This document shows positions 1 through 7,250 of a stretch of 64,000 bases of DNA, piece by piece. Origin of the DNA: Thermovorax subterraneus (GTDB taxonomy: Bacteria > Bacillota > Thermosediminibacteria > Thermosediminibacterales > Thermosediminibacteraceae); assembly GCA_021608145.1 (NCBI GenBank), contig JAKIHM010000002.1:124001-188000 (forward strand). The letters run 5' to 3'. Numbering within the stretch: position 1 is the first letter of the stretch; each line of letters begins with the position of its first letter. The translations under genes and the position numbers were made by a program. The notes beneath the pieces are model-generated. The model had not been told where the DNA came from, searched no databases, and worked only from the letters and a program-made list of their open reading frames with translations.

Positions 1-2357
1 TCTGCATCGTCTCGGCTGAAACCGTAAGTTGTTTGAGTCAAGTCGTTAGTTCCGAAGGAGAAAAAGTCTGCGTATTCTGCTATTTCATCGGCAGTAATGC
101 AAGCCCTTGGTATTTCGATCATGGTCCCTATGCTGTACTTTACCTTTACTCCCTCTTCGTCCATTACTTTAGAAGCTACGTTTTCCACGAGCTTCCTCAA
201 CTGCTTTAATTCGTTGGCATTGCTGACCAACGGTATTTCAACTTCGGGTATAACCTTGACGCCTTTTTTGGCCAGATTGCACGCCGCCTGGAAAATCGCT
301 CGAACCTGCATTTCGTAAATTTCCGGATATAAAATCCCCAGCCGGCAACCCCTCAAGCCCAGCATGGGATTGAATTCCCTGAGCGCTTTTACCTTTTTCA
401 ACATTTCCTGCTTTTCCTTAAGGCCATCCATATCGCCCTTAGCCTTCAGCTGTGCAATTTCATCGACAAGTTCTTCGGCATCCGGCAAAAACTCATGAAG
501 TGGCGGATCCAAAAGTCTTATCGTCACCGGCAAATCGTGCATAGCTTCGAGGATGCCTTCGAAATCCTGCCGCTGGAAAACGAGAAGTTTTTCTAATGCT
601 CTTTCCCTTTCTTCCCTAGTAGTTGCCATAATCATTTGCTGAACAATGGGCAGGCGATCCTGCCCCATAAACATATGCTCGGTCCTGCAAAGGCCGATGC
701 CTTCAGCACCGAAATCCCGGGCGAGCTTTGCATCTTGCGGCGTATCGGCATTGGCCCTAACGGAAAGCCTTCTTATTTCATCGGCCCATTTTAATAGTTC
801 TCTAAACTCTCCCGAAAGCACAGGGTCAATCATGGGCACCTCTCCGAGCATAACTTTACCCGTAGAACCGTCTATCGAAATTATATCGCCCTTCTTTACA
901 ACCAGCTCGCCTACCCTGAATTCCTCTTTTTTGTAATCTATCGAAAGCGCCTCGCAACCGCATACGCACGGCTTACCCATGCCGCGCGCAACCACCGCCG
1001 CATGGCTGGTCATGCCTCCGCGGCTTGTCAATACTCCTTGAGCCATGACTATACCGTGGATGTCGTCGGGAGTGGTCTCCGTCCTGACCAGAATCACCCT
1101 ATGACCTTGCTGTCCTAAAGTTTCGGCTTCGTCGGGGGAAAAAACCACCTGACCTGACGCTGCTCCCGGTGAGGCGGGCAGCCCTTTGGCAATAACTTCC
1201 ACCTTGGCATTTGGGTCTATACGCCTGTGCAAAAGCGACGTTACATGGTCTGGAGACACCCTAAGTACAGCTTCTTCTTTGGAAATGAGCCCCTCTTTTA
1301 CCATGTCCACGGCAATTTTTACCGCCGCCTCTGCCGTTCTCTTGCCACTGCGGGTTTGAAGAAGGTAGAGTTTGCCTTTTTCCACGGTGAACTCAATATC
1401 CTGCATATCCCTGTAGTGCCTTTCGAGGAGACTGCAAACATCTTCCAACTGCTTGTAAACATCGGGCATGATGCTTCGTAGTTCTTTTATATTTTTAGGC
1501 GTCCTAATCCCGGCCACCACATCTTCTCCCTGTGCGTTCAGCAAAAACTCCCCGTAAATTTCTCTTTCCCCGGTGGAAGGGTTTCTGGTAAAAGCCACGC
1601 CGGTCCCCGAATCTTCGCCCATGTTTCCGAAAACCATTGCCTGGACGTTGACTGCAGTTCCGAGATCGTCCGGTATTTTGTTTATTTTCCTGTAAACAAT
1701 AGCCCTCTGGTTGTTCCAGGAACGAAACACCGCTTCAATGGCCATCACTAGCTGCTCTTTTGGGTCTTGAGGAAATTGACGGCCTGTATGTTTTAATACC
1801 AAATTCTTGTATGATTCCAAAACTTCTTGCCAGTCTTCGGCCGTAAGGTCGGTATCGTAATTGATGCCCTTTTTATTCTTGACAGAACTTATAATTTCCT
1901 CGAATCTCTCATGTTCTACATTGAGAACCACATCGGCGAACATCTGTATGAACCTCCGGTAACAGTCGTAGGCAAAGCGCCTGTCACCGGTTGAACGGGC
2001 GAGTCCCTCCACTGTGGCATCGTTCAGTCCCAGATTGAGTATGGTATCCATCATACCCGGCATCGAAACCGGCGCTCCCGACCTGACCGAAACCAAAAGA
2101 GGATTGTCGGAGCTCCCGAATTTCTTGCCGGTCGTTTCTTCCAGGCTCTCAAGAGCTTCGAAAACCTGCTCGATGACCTCTCCGGGAATTTTTTCTCCTT
2201 CCTGGTAGTATCTCACGCATGCCTCGGTCGTCACGGTAAAACCGGGCGGTACGGGCAGGCCGATGTGCATCATTTCTGCAAGATTGGCTCCCTTTCCACC
2301 CAGCAGGTTCTTCATCGAAGCCCTACCTTCATTGAATTTATAAACATACTTGGTCAT
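1..2357 (-). CDS. ppdK: Pyruvate, phosphate dikinase (C-terminus off window)
   Basis: PPDK interconverts pyruvate + ATP + Pi and PEP + AMP + PPi in the cytoplasm. About 785 of the usual ~880 residues are present; the C-terminal part of the pyruvate/PEP domain, including the catalytic Cys, is cut by the window edge. The start codon (2355-2357) is followed by the glycine-rich N-terminal stretch [10 protein letters not shown]. The phosphohistidine swivelling domain shows [15 protein letters not shown] near residue 450, which holds the catalytic His and the neighbouring Thr targeted by the PpsR-type regulator. Near the window edge the C-terminal barrel reads [20 protein letters not shown]. The ATG overlaps the TGA stop of the regulator gene (ATGA), so the two are translationally coupled, and both lie downstream of ccpN. 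Confidence 0.97.
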   Translation of the reverse strand, partial: MTKYVYKFNEGRASMKNLLGGKGANLAEMMHIGLPVPPGFTVTTEACVRYYQEGEKIPGEVIEQVFEALESLEETTGKKFGSSDNPLLVSVRSGAPVSMPGMMDTILNLGLNDATVEGLARSTGDRRFAYDCYRRFIQMFADVVLNVEHERFEEIISSVKNKKGINYDTDLTAEDWQEVLESYKNLVLKHTGRQFPQDPKEQLVMAIEAVFRSWNNQRAIVYRKINKIPDDLGTAVNVQAMVFGNMGEDSGTGVAFTRNPSTGEREIYGEFLLNAQGEDVVAGIRTPKNIKELRSIMPDVYKQLEDVCSLLERHYRDMQDIEFTVEKGKLYLLQTRSGKRTAEAAVKIAVDMVKEGLISKEEAVLRVSPDHVTSLLHRRIDPNAKVEVIAKGLPASPGAASGQVVFSPDEAETLGQQGHRVILVRTETTPDDIHGIVMAQGVLTSRGGMTSHAAVVARGMGKPCVCGCEALSIDYKKEEFRVGELVVKKGDIISIDGSTGKVMLGEVPMIDPVLSGEFRELLKWADEIRRLSVRANADTPQDAKLARDFGAEGIGLCRTEHMFMGQDRLPIVQQMIMATTREERERALEKLLVFQRQDFEGILEAMHDLPVTIRLLDPPLHEFLPDAEELVDEIAQLKAKGDMDGLKEKQEMLKKVKALREFNPMLGLRGCRLGILYPEIYEMQVRAIFQAACNLAKKGVKVIPEVEIPLVSNANELKQLRKLVENVASKVMDEEGVKVKYSIGTMIEIPRACITADEIAEYADFFSFGTNDLTQTTYGFSRDDA

Positions 2358-3169
2358 CGGTTTTCCCCTCTCCTTATTATCTCGAGTATTCTAGCCGCCA
2401 CTTCTTCCACCGCCTTGTTGGAAACATCTATCCTGTGGCAGCCTATTTTTTTCATTATTTCGTCGGCATACTCTAATTCTTTCAATATCCTCTCCATACT
2501 CGCATAGGTAGCATCGCTGCTTAACCCCAGAGCTTTCAGCCTTTCCTGTCGGATCTTGTACAGTATTTCGGGTTGTATGGTAAGACCCACGACGTTTTTG
2601 GGGTCGAGCTGAAACAATTCTTCGGGAGGAGATACTTCCGGAACAAGCGGGAGATTGGCTACTTTAAGCCTTTTGTGGGCGAGGTACATGGAAAGCGGCG
2701 TCTTTGAAGTCCTGGAAACTCCGATGAGCACCACATCGGCTTTTGCAAGCCCCCTCGGGTCCTTGCCATCGTCGTACTTTACCGCAAATTCTATCGCTTC
2801 TATCTTCTCAAAATAATCCTCGTCCACCCTTCTTACCAGACCCGGTTCTAGCTTCGGCCTTATATTCGTTATCCTGGAAACTATATCCATCATTGGCCCC
2901 ATTATATCCAAAATCGGTATGTTATTGGCTTCGGCAAGCTCCAACAATTTTTTTCTAATTTCCGGCAGCACCATGGTGCATACTATCGCGCTATTTTTAT
3001 ATTTTTTTGCCTCCTCCACTACTTCCACCACATCTTCTTCCTCGGTTACATAAGGGTACCTTCTGATTTCCACATGACCGGAATTGAATTGCACGGTGGC
3101 GGCTTTTGCTACTAATTCCGCCGTTTCTCCGATAGAATCTGATACGGCAAAAATAACTGGTCCTTCCAC
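2354..3169 (-). CDS. ppsR: PPDK regulatory protein (bifunctional kinase/pyrophosphorylase)
   Basis: DUF299/PSRP family enzyme. It inactivates PPDK by ADP-dependent phosphorylation of the active-site Thr and reactivates it by Pi-dependent dephosphorylation. It has 271 residues, normal for the family, with the N-terminal motif [11 protein letters not shown] and the nucleotide-binding loop [11 protein letters not shown] at residues 150-160. It sits between ccpN and its likely substrate ppdK. The start is uncertain. GTG at 3169 gives the usual N-terminus, but the strong purine tract AAGGGGGG lies 16 nt upstream of it and only 7 nt upstream of an in-frame ATA at 3178. Three TAA codons in frame just upstream rule out any longer protein. 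Confidence 0.93.
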   Translation of the reverse strand: MEGPVIFAVSDSIGETAELVAKAATVQFNSGHVEIRRYPYVTEEEDVVEVVEEAKKYKNSAIVCTMVLPEIRKKLLELAEANNIPILDIMGPMMDIVSRITNIRPKLEPGLVRRVDEDYFEKIEAIEFAVKYDDGKDPRGLAKADVVLIGVSRTSKTPLSMYLAHKRLKVANLPLVPEVSPPEELFQLDPKNVVGLTIQPEILYKIRQERLKALGLSSDATYASMERILKELEYADEIMKKIGCHRIDVSNKAVEEVAARILEIIRRGENR

Positions 3170-3199
3170 CTTAACTATTTTGAATCCCCCCTTTTATTA

Positions 3200-3859
3200 T
3201 TATTCTTTGCCAAGCTCTACAAAAAGCTTAGTAATGGTCGTTTTTGTGACTTTTCCCACGACTTCGTACTTTTGCTTGCCGTCGACTTCCATGGGCCTTA
3301 TCACCGGCAGAGCATCCACCTGATGTTCGACGATTTTTCTCGCCGCGTCGTAGGCGCTTTCATCCAACGTCACAGTAACCAAATTCGGCATCCTCGTCAT
3401 TACCACGCTCACGGGTACCTGCTTTATGTCTGCATTCCCAATGGCTATCTTCAAAAGGTCTTTCCGCGAGACCACACCGCAGAGGCTTCCATCTTCTTGC
3501 ACTACGAAAAGTGTCCCCACGTCCTCCAAAAAAAGCGTTACTATTGCATCATATACCGAAGTCTCTTCTCTTATTACTACCGGTACGGCTTTTATCTCGC
3601 TGACCTTTATACTTCTTATTTTCTGCGAAATAATTCCCTTCGGATTCTTGCCTGCATAAAAATACCCCACTCTTGGCCTTGCCTCAAGTATTCCGGCCAT
3701 CGTAAGTATTGAAAGGTCAGGTCTCAACGCTGCCCTTGTAATATTAAGCTTTGCTGCAATTTCCTCGCTTGTAATAGGCTCGTGTTTTTTCACGATATCA
3801 ACTATTAACATTTGTCTTGGTGTTAATTCTATTTGTCCTCCCTCCCTTCCAACACACAT
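3200..3859 (-). CDS. ccpN: CcpN-type transcriptional repressor (HTH + two CBS domains)
   Basis: CcpN (YqzB) family DNA-binding protein, which in Bacillus represses gluconeogenic genes when glucose is present. The N-terminal winged helix contains ITSEEIAAKLNITRAALRPD followed by ILEARPRVGYFYAGK. Two CBS domains, probable nucleotide sensors, occupy roughly residues 80-215. As in Bacillus, the gene precedes the PpsR homologue; here ppdK follows too, which suits a gluconeogenesis regulator. Start choice: ATG 3859 has no ribosome-binding site, and TTG 3889 would coincide with the likely transcription start. The only good Shine-Dalgarno tract (AAGGGAGGGAGG) points at an ATA at 3832, which would give the family-like N-terminus MELTPRQ. 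Confidence 0.9.
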   Translation of the reverse strand: MCVGREGGQIELTPRQMLIVDIVKKHEPITSEEIAAKLNITRAALRPDLSILTMAGILEARPRVGYFYAGKNPKGIISQKIRSIKVSEIKAVPVVIREETSVYDAIVTLFLEDVGTLFVVQEDGSLCGVVSRKDLLKIAIGNADIKQVPVSVVMTRMPNLVTVTLDESAYDAARKIVEHQVDALPVIRPMEVDGKQKYEVVGKVTKTTITKLFVELGKE

Positions 3860-3864
3860 CAAAA

Positions 3865-3929
3865 AGTATCTCATATTGGGTAATGTCAATAATAAAGTAT
3901 ATCACATTTGACTTAAAAAGTATATATTA
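3865..3929 (-). promoter_or_regulatory. ccpN operon promoter with CcpN-like operator boxes
   Basis: The minus strand carries TGTGATATACT at 3906-3896. It is an exact match to the Bacillus CcpN site as I recall it (TRTGHYATAYW), and it also contains an extended -10 element (TGATATACT). A second copy, TATGAGATACT at 3875-3865, has one mismatch. The two lie 31 bp apart, about three helical turns. A weaker third copy (two mismatches) is at 3929-3919. The arrangement suggests autoregulation of ccpN-ppsR-ppdK. The consensus is from memory and binding is inferred. Confidence 0.6.
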
Positions 3930-3931
3930 TT

Positions 3932-4531
3932 TTATTTATTGAACGGGCTTAAGATTAGAGGGGTCACAACCGCCTCTATAATCGCAGCTATCAAAAGCAT
4001 TGGAATTAAGATGCCGAGAGCTAGAATACTTTCTTTTAAATTTTTCTTCAATCTCTTGAGTCTGATTTCTCCCTTTGAAAACAAAAGCTCCGCTCCGGTC
4101 TTTAATCCGAAAGCGGCACCTGTCAAAATAGCAGGGAGCTCCAAAATACCGTGGGGGAGCATCCCTGCCAGGAAAAAATAAAGTGGCTGGCTATGATAAA
4201 AGTTCAGAGCTAGTACTACTCCTACTACAAATCCGTTGAAAATCAAAGCAAAAAAGGGAACTATTCCAAAAGCAATTCCTCCAAAAATCATGACAAGAAG
4301 CGCTCTTGCGTTATTTTGGAAAATATACCCTGCTATAGAAAGCTTACTTTCTTTTTCCATCTTAGCGCTGATCTCAAGAAGGTTTCCAAGTAACTTATTC
4401 AGGTTCTCCGGAATAAACGCCGGGTTTTGCCAGAATATCATCCATCCCAGAAAACACCCCGTCAAAAAAATTAACAATGCAAAAAACACATAAATGGCTT
4501 TTCCTCTAAACGAATCCAAAACGGCTTTCAA
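3932..4531 (-). CDS. spoIIM: Stage II sporulation protein M family membrane protein
   Basis: SpoIIM/DUF95 integral membrane protein. In sporulating Bacillus, SpoIIM forms the engulfment complex DMP with SpoIID and SpoIIP. The 199-residue protein has about five hydrophobic segments and the family signature LPHGILELPAILTG at about 125-138. It starts with TTG, preceded by GGGAGGG at good spacing, 18 bp after recO. SpoIIP is encoded further along in this window. DUF95 proteins also include non-sporulation paralogues; the context with other spore genes favours SpoIIM. Confidence 0.85.
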   Translation of the reverse strand: MKAVLDSFRGKAIYVFFALLIFLTGCFLGWMIFWQNPAFIPENLNKLLGNLLEISAKMEKESKLSIAGYIFQNNARALLVMIFGGIAFGIVPFFALIFNGFVVGVVLALNFYHSQPLYFFLAGMLPHGILELPAILTGAAFGLKTGAELLFSKGEIRLKRLKKNLKESILALGILIPMLLIAAIIEAVVTPLILSPFNK

Positions 4532-4549
4532 AATATACCCTCCCTTATT

Positions 4550-5296
4550 TCATAGTATGGATATATCTTCCAAAAAGCTCAAAGTTCGAGGTTTTCGCTC
4601 CAACTGATGCAAAACGAAATCTAAAATTGCCTCTTTTAATTCATTTTTTACGTTTTGAGTCACTTTAAGCTCAGCCAATTCCTCAAATCTTTTTTTTAAA
4701 ATGTGTTTCATCACCGACAGTGTTTCTTTTGAAATTCTAATTGCCTTTTCATCCTTATTTTTGCACTTTTCGCAGAGGATTCCACCTAAAATCGAACTGA
4801 ACCAAACCTTCTCCAATCTCTTTTCACCGCAATTCACACAACAAAATATTTGAGGTTTAAACCCCTGTAGAGCCATCAGCTTCAGCTCAAAGACTCTTGC
4901 CATAACCTTCAGGTCTTCCCATACCTCAAGCAAAAATAGCGTCTTTAGAAAAAACCTAAAAACTTCTTCACTTTTTTCGCACTCCCGCGTGGAGATTCGA
5001 AGAAGCTCCGCAAAATAAGCTCCGTACGCCATCCTGTCTAAATCTTCCCGTATTTTAAAAAAAGATTCCTTAAGCTCACACTGGCTTATGGAATCTAAAT
5101 TTTTTCCTTCGACCAGGAGAAATTTGCTGTAGGAAAAAAGTTGCGTACCTGCCATCAGTGGGCTTCTAGGGCGCCTAACCCCTCTTGCCACCGCGTGGAT
5201 CTTGCCCTTTTCCGGTGAAAAAAGGGTCAATATCCTATCGGCTTCCCCCAAATCTCTATAGCCGACCACAATGGCTTCCGTTGTATATACACCCAT
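4550..5296 (-). CDS. recO: DNA repair protein RecO
   Basis: RecO promotes strand annealing and loads RecA at gaps together with RecR. The protein has 248 residues. The N-terminal OB fold begins YTTEAIVVGYRDLGEADRIL and continues with GKIHAVARGVRRPRSP. A four-cysteine zinc site is visible at about residues 155-185 (CVNCGEK ... CEKCKN). The ATG is preceded by AGAGAGG. In Bacillus recO follows dgkA-cdd-era; here era and cdd are absent and a DUF3048 gene sits between dgkA and recO. Confidence 0.95.
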   Translation of the reverse strand: MGVYTTEAIVVGYRDLGEADRILTLFSPEKGKIHAVARGVRRPRSPLMAGTQLFSYSKFLLVEGKNLDSISQCELKESFFKIREDLDRMAYGAYFAELLRISTRECEKSEEVFRFFLKTLFLLEVWEDLKVMARVFELKLMALQGFKPQIFCCVNCGEKRLEKVWFSSILGGILCEKCKNKDEKAIRISKETLSVMKHILKKRFEELAELKVTQNVKNELKEAILDFVLHQLERKPRTLSFLEDISIL

Positions 5297-5312
5297 TCTA
5301 GCTACCTCTCTT

Positions 5313-6269
5313 TTAGTTAAGGTCCAATTTTGTTTTTGCCTGAATAGGCATTATTTGAATCCAGGTATTCCCCGGATTTAGCCTTAATTCTCTGCCGTCT
5401 TCCGTAGTGTACCTGGTTTTTGCAAACCGGGAAGCTTTTTCCCAACGGATACGAGCATAGTTTCCGTCGCTTATGTAATATCCCGTACCTGAACCTGCCG
5501 TCTTTATCTCGAGCCTACCTTCAGCATCAATTACCCGGGTATCCATAAACTGCACGATGATATTTTTAACGGCAATGGGGTTACCAGTTCTTCGATCTAC
5601 ATGAGGTTCGTCATTTATGTACCTTAAATACGCCCGCTTATTTTCGTCGTACGCATACTTTACCCTGTAATTCCGATAATATTCGAGTACAAATTCCCGA
5701 ATGGGACCTAAGTCATTACTTTTCCCCTCTAAAAAATCCCAACCTTCAATTTTTAATGTTCCGAGGTATCCGCGCTTTTGGGCGGTTTTCATAATATTAT
5801 GGGCGCTGGTATACGCGTTGTGCGGTGGTTTGCGAGTTTTGTCCCTCCAGAAGGTGACGCTGTCGTATATGCCATCTATATTGTCAATTTTGTCGTACTT
5901 TTTCAGGTCGGAATAAGCTTGGGGACTTCCCCCGTAATGGACGTAAATAGCCTCATATTCCATAGCAAAATCTATAAAATAATGGCGGGCACTCCTGACC
6001 GGCCCTATCTCTTCGGCGTCCTCTCCAAGGTAAACAGTGAGAAATCTGGTAATGCCGCCTTCCGTTAATATTTCGTATACTACATCGGCTTTATCTAAGC
6101 CTGATTGAGGCCTTGCGCTTTTTTCGTTTTCTACCATAACCGCGAAAGGCCTCATGTCCTCTTTCTCCTTAGCCATCGGAAGGCCCGTTAACGGATTTTT
6201 TAAAATAGGCTCTGTCACTACCGGCTGCGTTATTTGCTCTTCTTTTCTTTCATCTTTTTCTTCCTCCAT
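5313..6269 (-). CDS. DUF3048 (YerB-like) protein, lipoprotein signal out of frame
   Basis: The protein matches DUF3048 (YerB of Bacillus, a lipoprotein of unknown function). Visible features are the conserved start of the domain NPLTGLPM, RPFAVMVENEKSARPQSGL, EGGITRFLTVYL and IGPVRSARHYF, with a C-terminal DUF3048_C part. From this ATG the protein has 318 residues and no signal sequence. It has a plausible ribosome-binding site (AAGGA, 5 nt). In the same frame just upstream the sequence reads ILWLPGCIRTT, a lipobox, but no in-frame start exists. An ATG at 6340 with a signal-peptide-like start is in a different frame. One extra T in a run of eight Ts would join them into a normal lipoprotein. 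Either the gene is frameshifted, expression uses slippage, or the sequence has an error. Confidence 0.85.
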   Translation of the reverse strand: MEEEKDERKEEQITQPVVTEPILKNPLTGLPMAKEKEDMRPFAVMVENEKSARPQSGLDKADVVYEILTEGGITRFLTVYLGEDAEEIGPVRSARHYFIDFAMEYEAIYVHYGGSPQAYSDLKKYDKIDNIDGIYDSVTFWRDKTRKPPHNAYTSAHNIMKTAQKRGYLGTLKIEGWDFLEGKSNDLGPIREFVLEYYRNYRVKYAYDENKRAYLRYINDEPHVDRRTGNPIAVKNIIVQFMDTRVIDAEGRLEIKTAGSGTGYYISDGNYARIRWEKASRFAKTRYTTEDGRELRLNPGNTWIQIMPIQAKTKLDLN

Positions 6270-6277
6270 AGTGGTCC

Positions 6278-6340
6278 TTATGCAGCCTGGAAGCCAAAGA
6301 ATAAAAAAAACAATATCGTGGCCATAATTTTCCTATTCAT
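6278..6340 (-). other. Short ORF encoding a detached lipoprotein signal start
   Basis: ATG at 6340 (GGGGG tract 9 nt upstream) encodes 20 codons, beginning MNRKIMATILFF and continuing hydrophobic, ending at TAA 6278-6280, nine bases before the ATG of the DUF3048 gene. The T8 run is at 6303-6310. With nine Ts the frame would continue into FFFILWLPGCIRTTMEEEK, a classical type II signal peptide joined to the DUF3048 protein. Confidence 0.6.
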
Positions 6341-6372
6341 GTTTGAAGACCCCCATCCCTGTGTCGGTATTG

Positions 6373-6768
6373 CTACCGCCCGAAGATAAGACTTTGAATC
6401 CCTATAAGTAGATCATAAAGCTTATCAGAAAATACCATATAACCTACTACAAGTGCATTTAAAGCCGCAACCAGCACCGCCCCCGCTGCCACATTTTTCG
6501 CTATTCTAGCCATGGGGTGGAACTTATCCGTTATCATGTCGACTGCAGTCTCTACTGCTGTATTTATCATCTCCGCAATTATAACAAGAGCCGCTGCAAA
6601 TATTACCGCCACCATTTCCATTTCCTTAAGGCCTAGATACTTGCTTAAGACCATTACTATTAGAGCTGCCATGAAATGGATGCGCATGTTTCGCTGGGTT
6701 TTTAACGAATAAACGACCCCCGAAATGGCATATAAAAAACTTTCGAAAAGGGTCCTGCTCTTTTTCAT
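6373..6768 (-). CDS. dgkA: Diacylglycerol/undecaprenol kinase family protein
   Basis: Small trimeric membrane lipid kinase. Gram-positive members phosphorylate undecaprenol, feeding the lipid carrier of cell-wall synthesis. It has 131 residues and three membrane segments. The catalytic/metal motif EMINTAVE lies at about 66-73, and an amphipathic N-terminus reads SLKTQRNMRIHF. It starts 4 bp inside ybeY (ATGA-type overlap) with GAGGAG 8 nt upstream. Undecaprenol as substrate is inferred from related Firmicutes. Confidence 0.93.
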   Translation of the reverse strand: MKKSRTLFESFLYAISGVVYSLKTQRNMRIHFMAALIVMVLSKYLGLKEMEMVAVIFAAALVIIAEMINTAVETAVDMITDKFHPMARIAKNVAAGAVLVAALNALVVGYMVFSDKLYDLLIGIQSLIFGR

Positions 6769-7250
6769 AGCCCGGACTCCTCGCGGGGAAGCCCTAAAGC
6801 TCTAAGAGTTCTTTCCTCTTTTTCCCTCATAACTTTTCTTTCCTCTTCATTTTCGTGGTCGTAACCCAGAAGGTGCAACGTGCCGTGCACAATCAGGTAA
6901 ATGACCTCCCTTTTAAAAGAGTGGCCGTAAATTTTTGCCTGTTCTTCGGCCTTTTCGAGGGAAACCACGATATCGCCTAGCAAATGTTCTATTTCCTCGT
7001 TTTCACCAACAAAACTTTCATCGCCAAGAGGAAAGGACAATACGTCCGTCGGCGCATCTTTCCCCCTGTAAATCTTATTTAGTTCGTGGATGTAAGCATT
7101 GTCGACCAAAGCTACGCTAACTTCCGCTTTAGGATCTGCCTTTTCCAAATCCAGCGTAAGCTCAATTGCTTTTTTTATCAATTCCTTTAATTCTTGATCA
7201 ACTTTTATTTTATCCTGCATGTCGTTTATGACCACTTGGGCCAAATTCAA
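6765..7250 (-). CDS. ybeY: Endoribonuclease YbeY (rRNA maturation)
   Basis: Metal-dependent RNase involved in 16S rRNA 3' maturation and ribosome quality control. It has 161 residues with the zinc motif HGTLHLLGYDHE at 122-133 and the family stretch YRGKDAPTDVLSFP. The likely start is TTG 7250, which overlaps the pgpH stop (TTGA), with AAAGGAAGG upstream. Its order between pgpH and dgkA is as in Bacillus (yqfF-yqfG-dgkA). Confidence 0.95.
   Translation of the reverse strand: MNLAQVVINDMQDKIKVDQELKELIKKAIELTLDLEKADPKAEVSVALVDNAYIHELNKIYRGKDAPTDVLSFPLGDESFVGENEEIEHLLGDIVVSLEKAEEQAKIYGHSFKREVIYLIVHGTLHLLGYDHENEEERKVMREKEERTLRALGLPREESGL

Noticed and set aside
3884-3889. TTGACA at the upstream end of the ccpN frame as a -35 element
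   Set aside because: No -10 lies 16-18 nt downstream; the extended -10 TGATATACT just upstream fits better.
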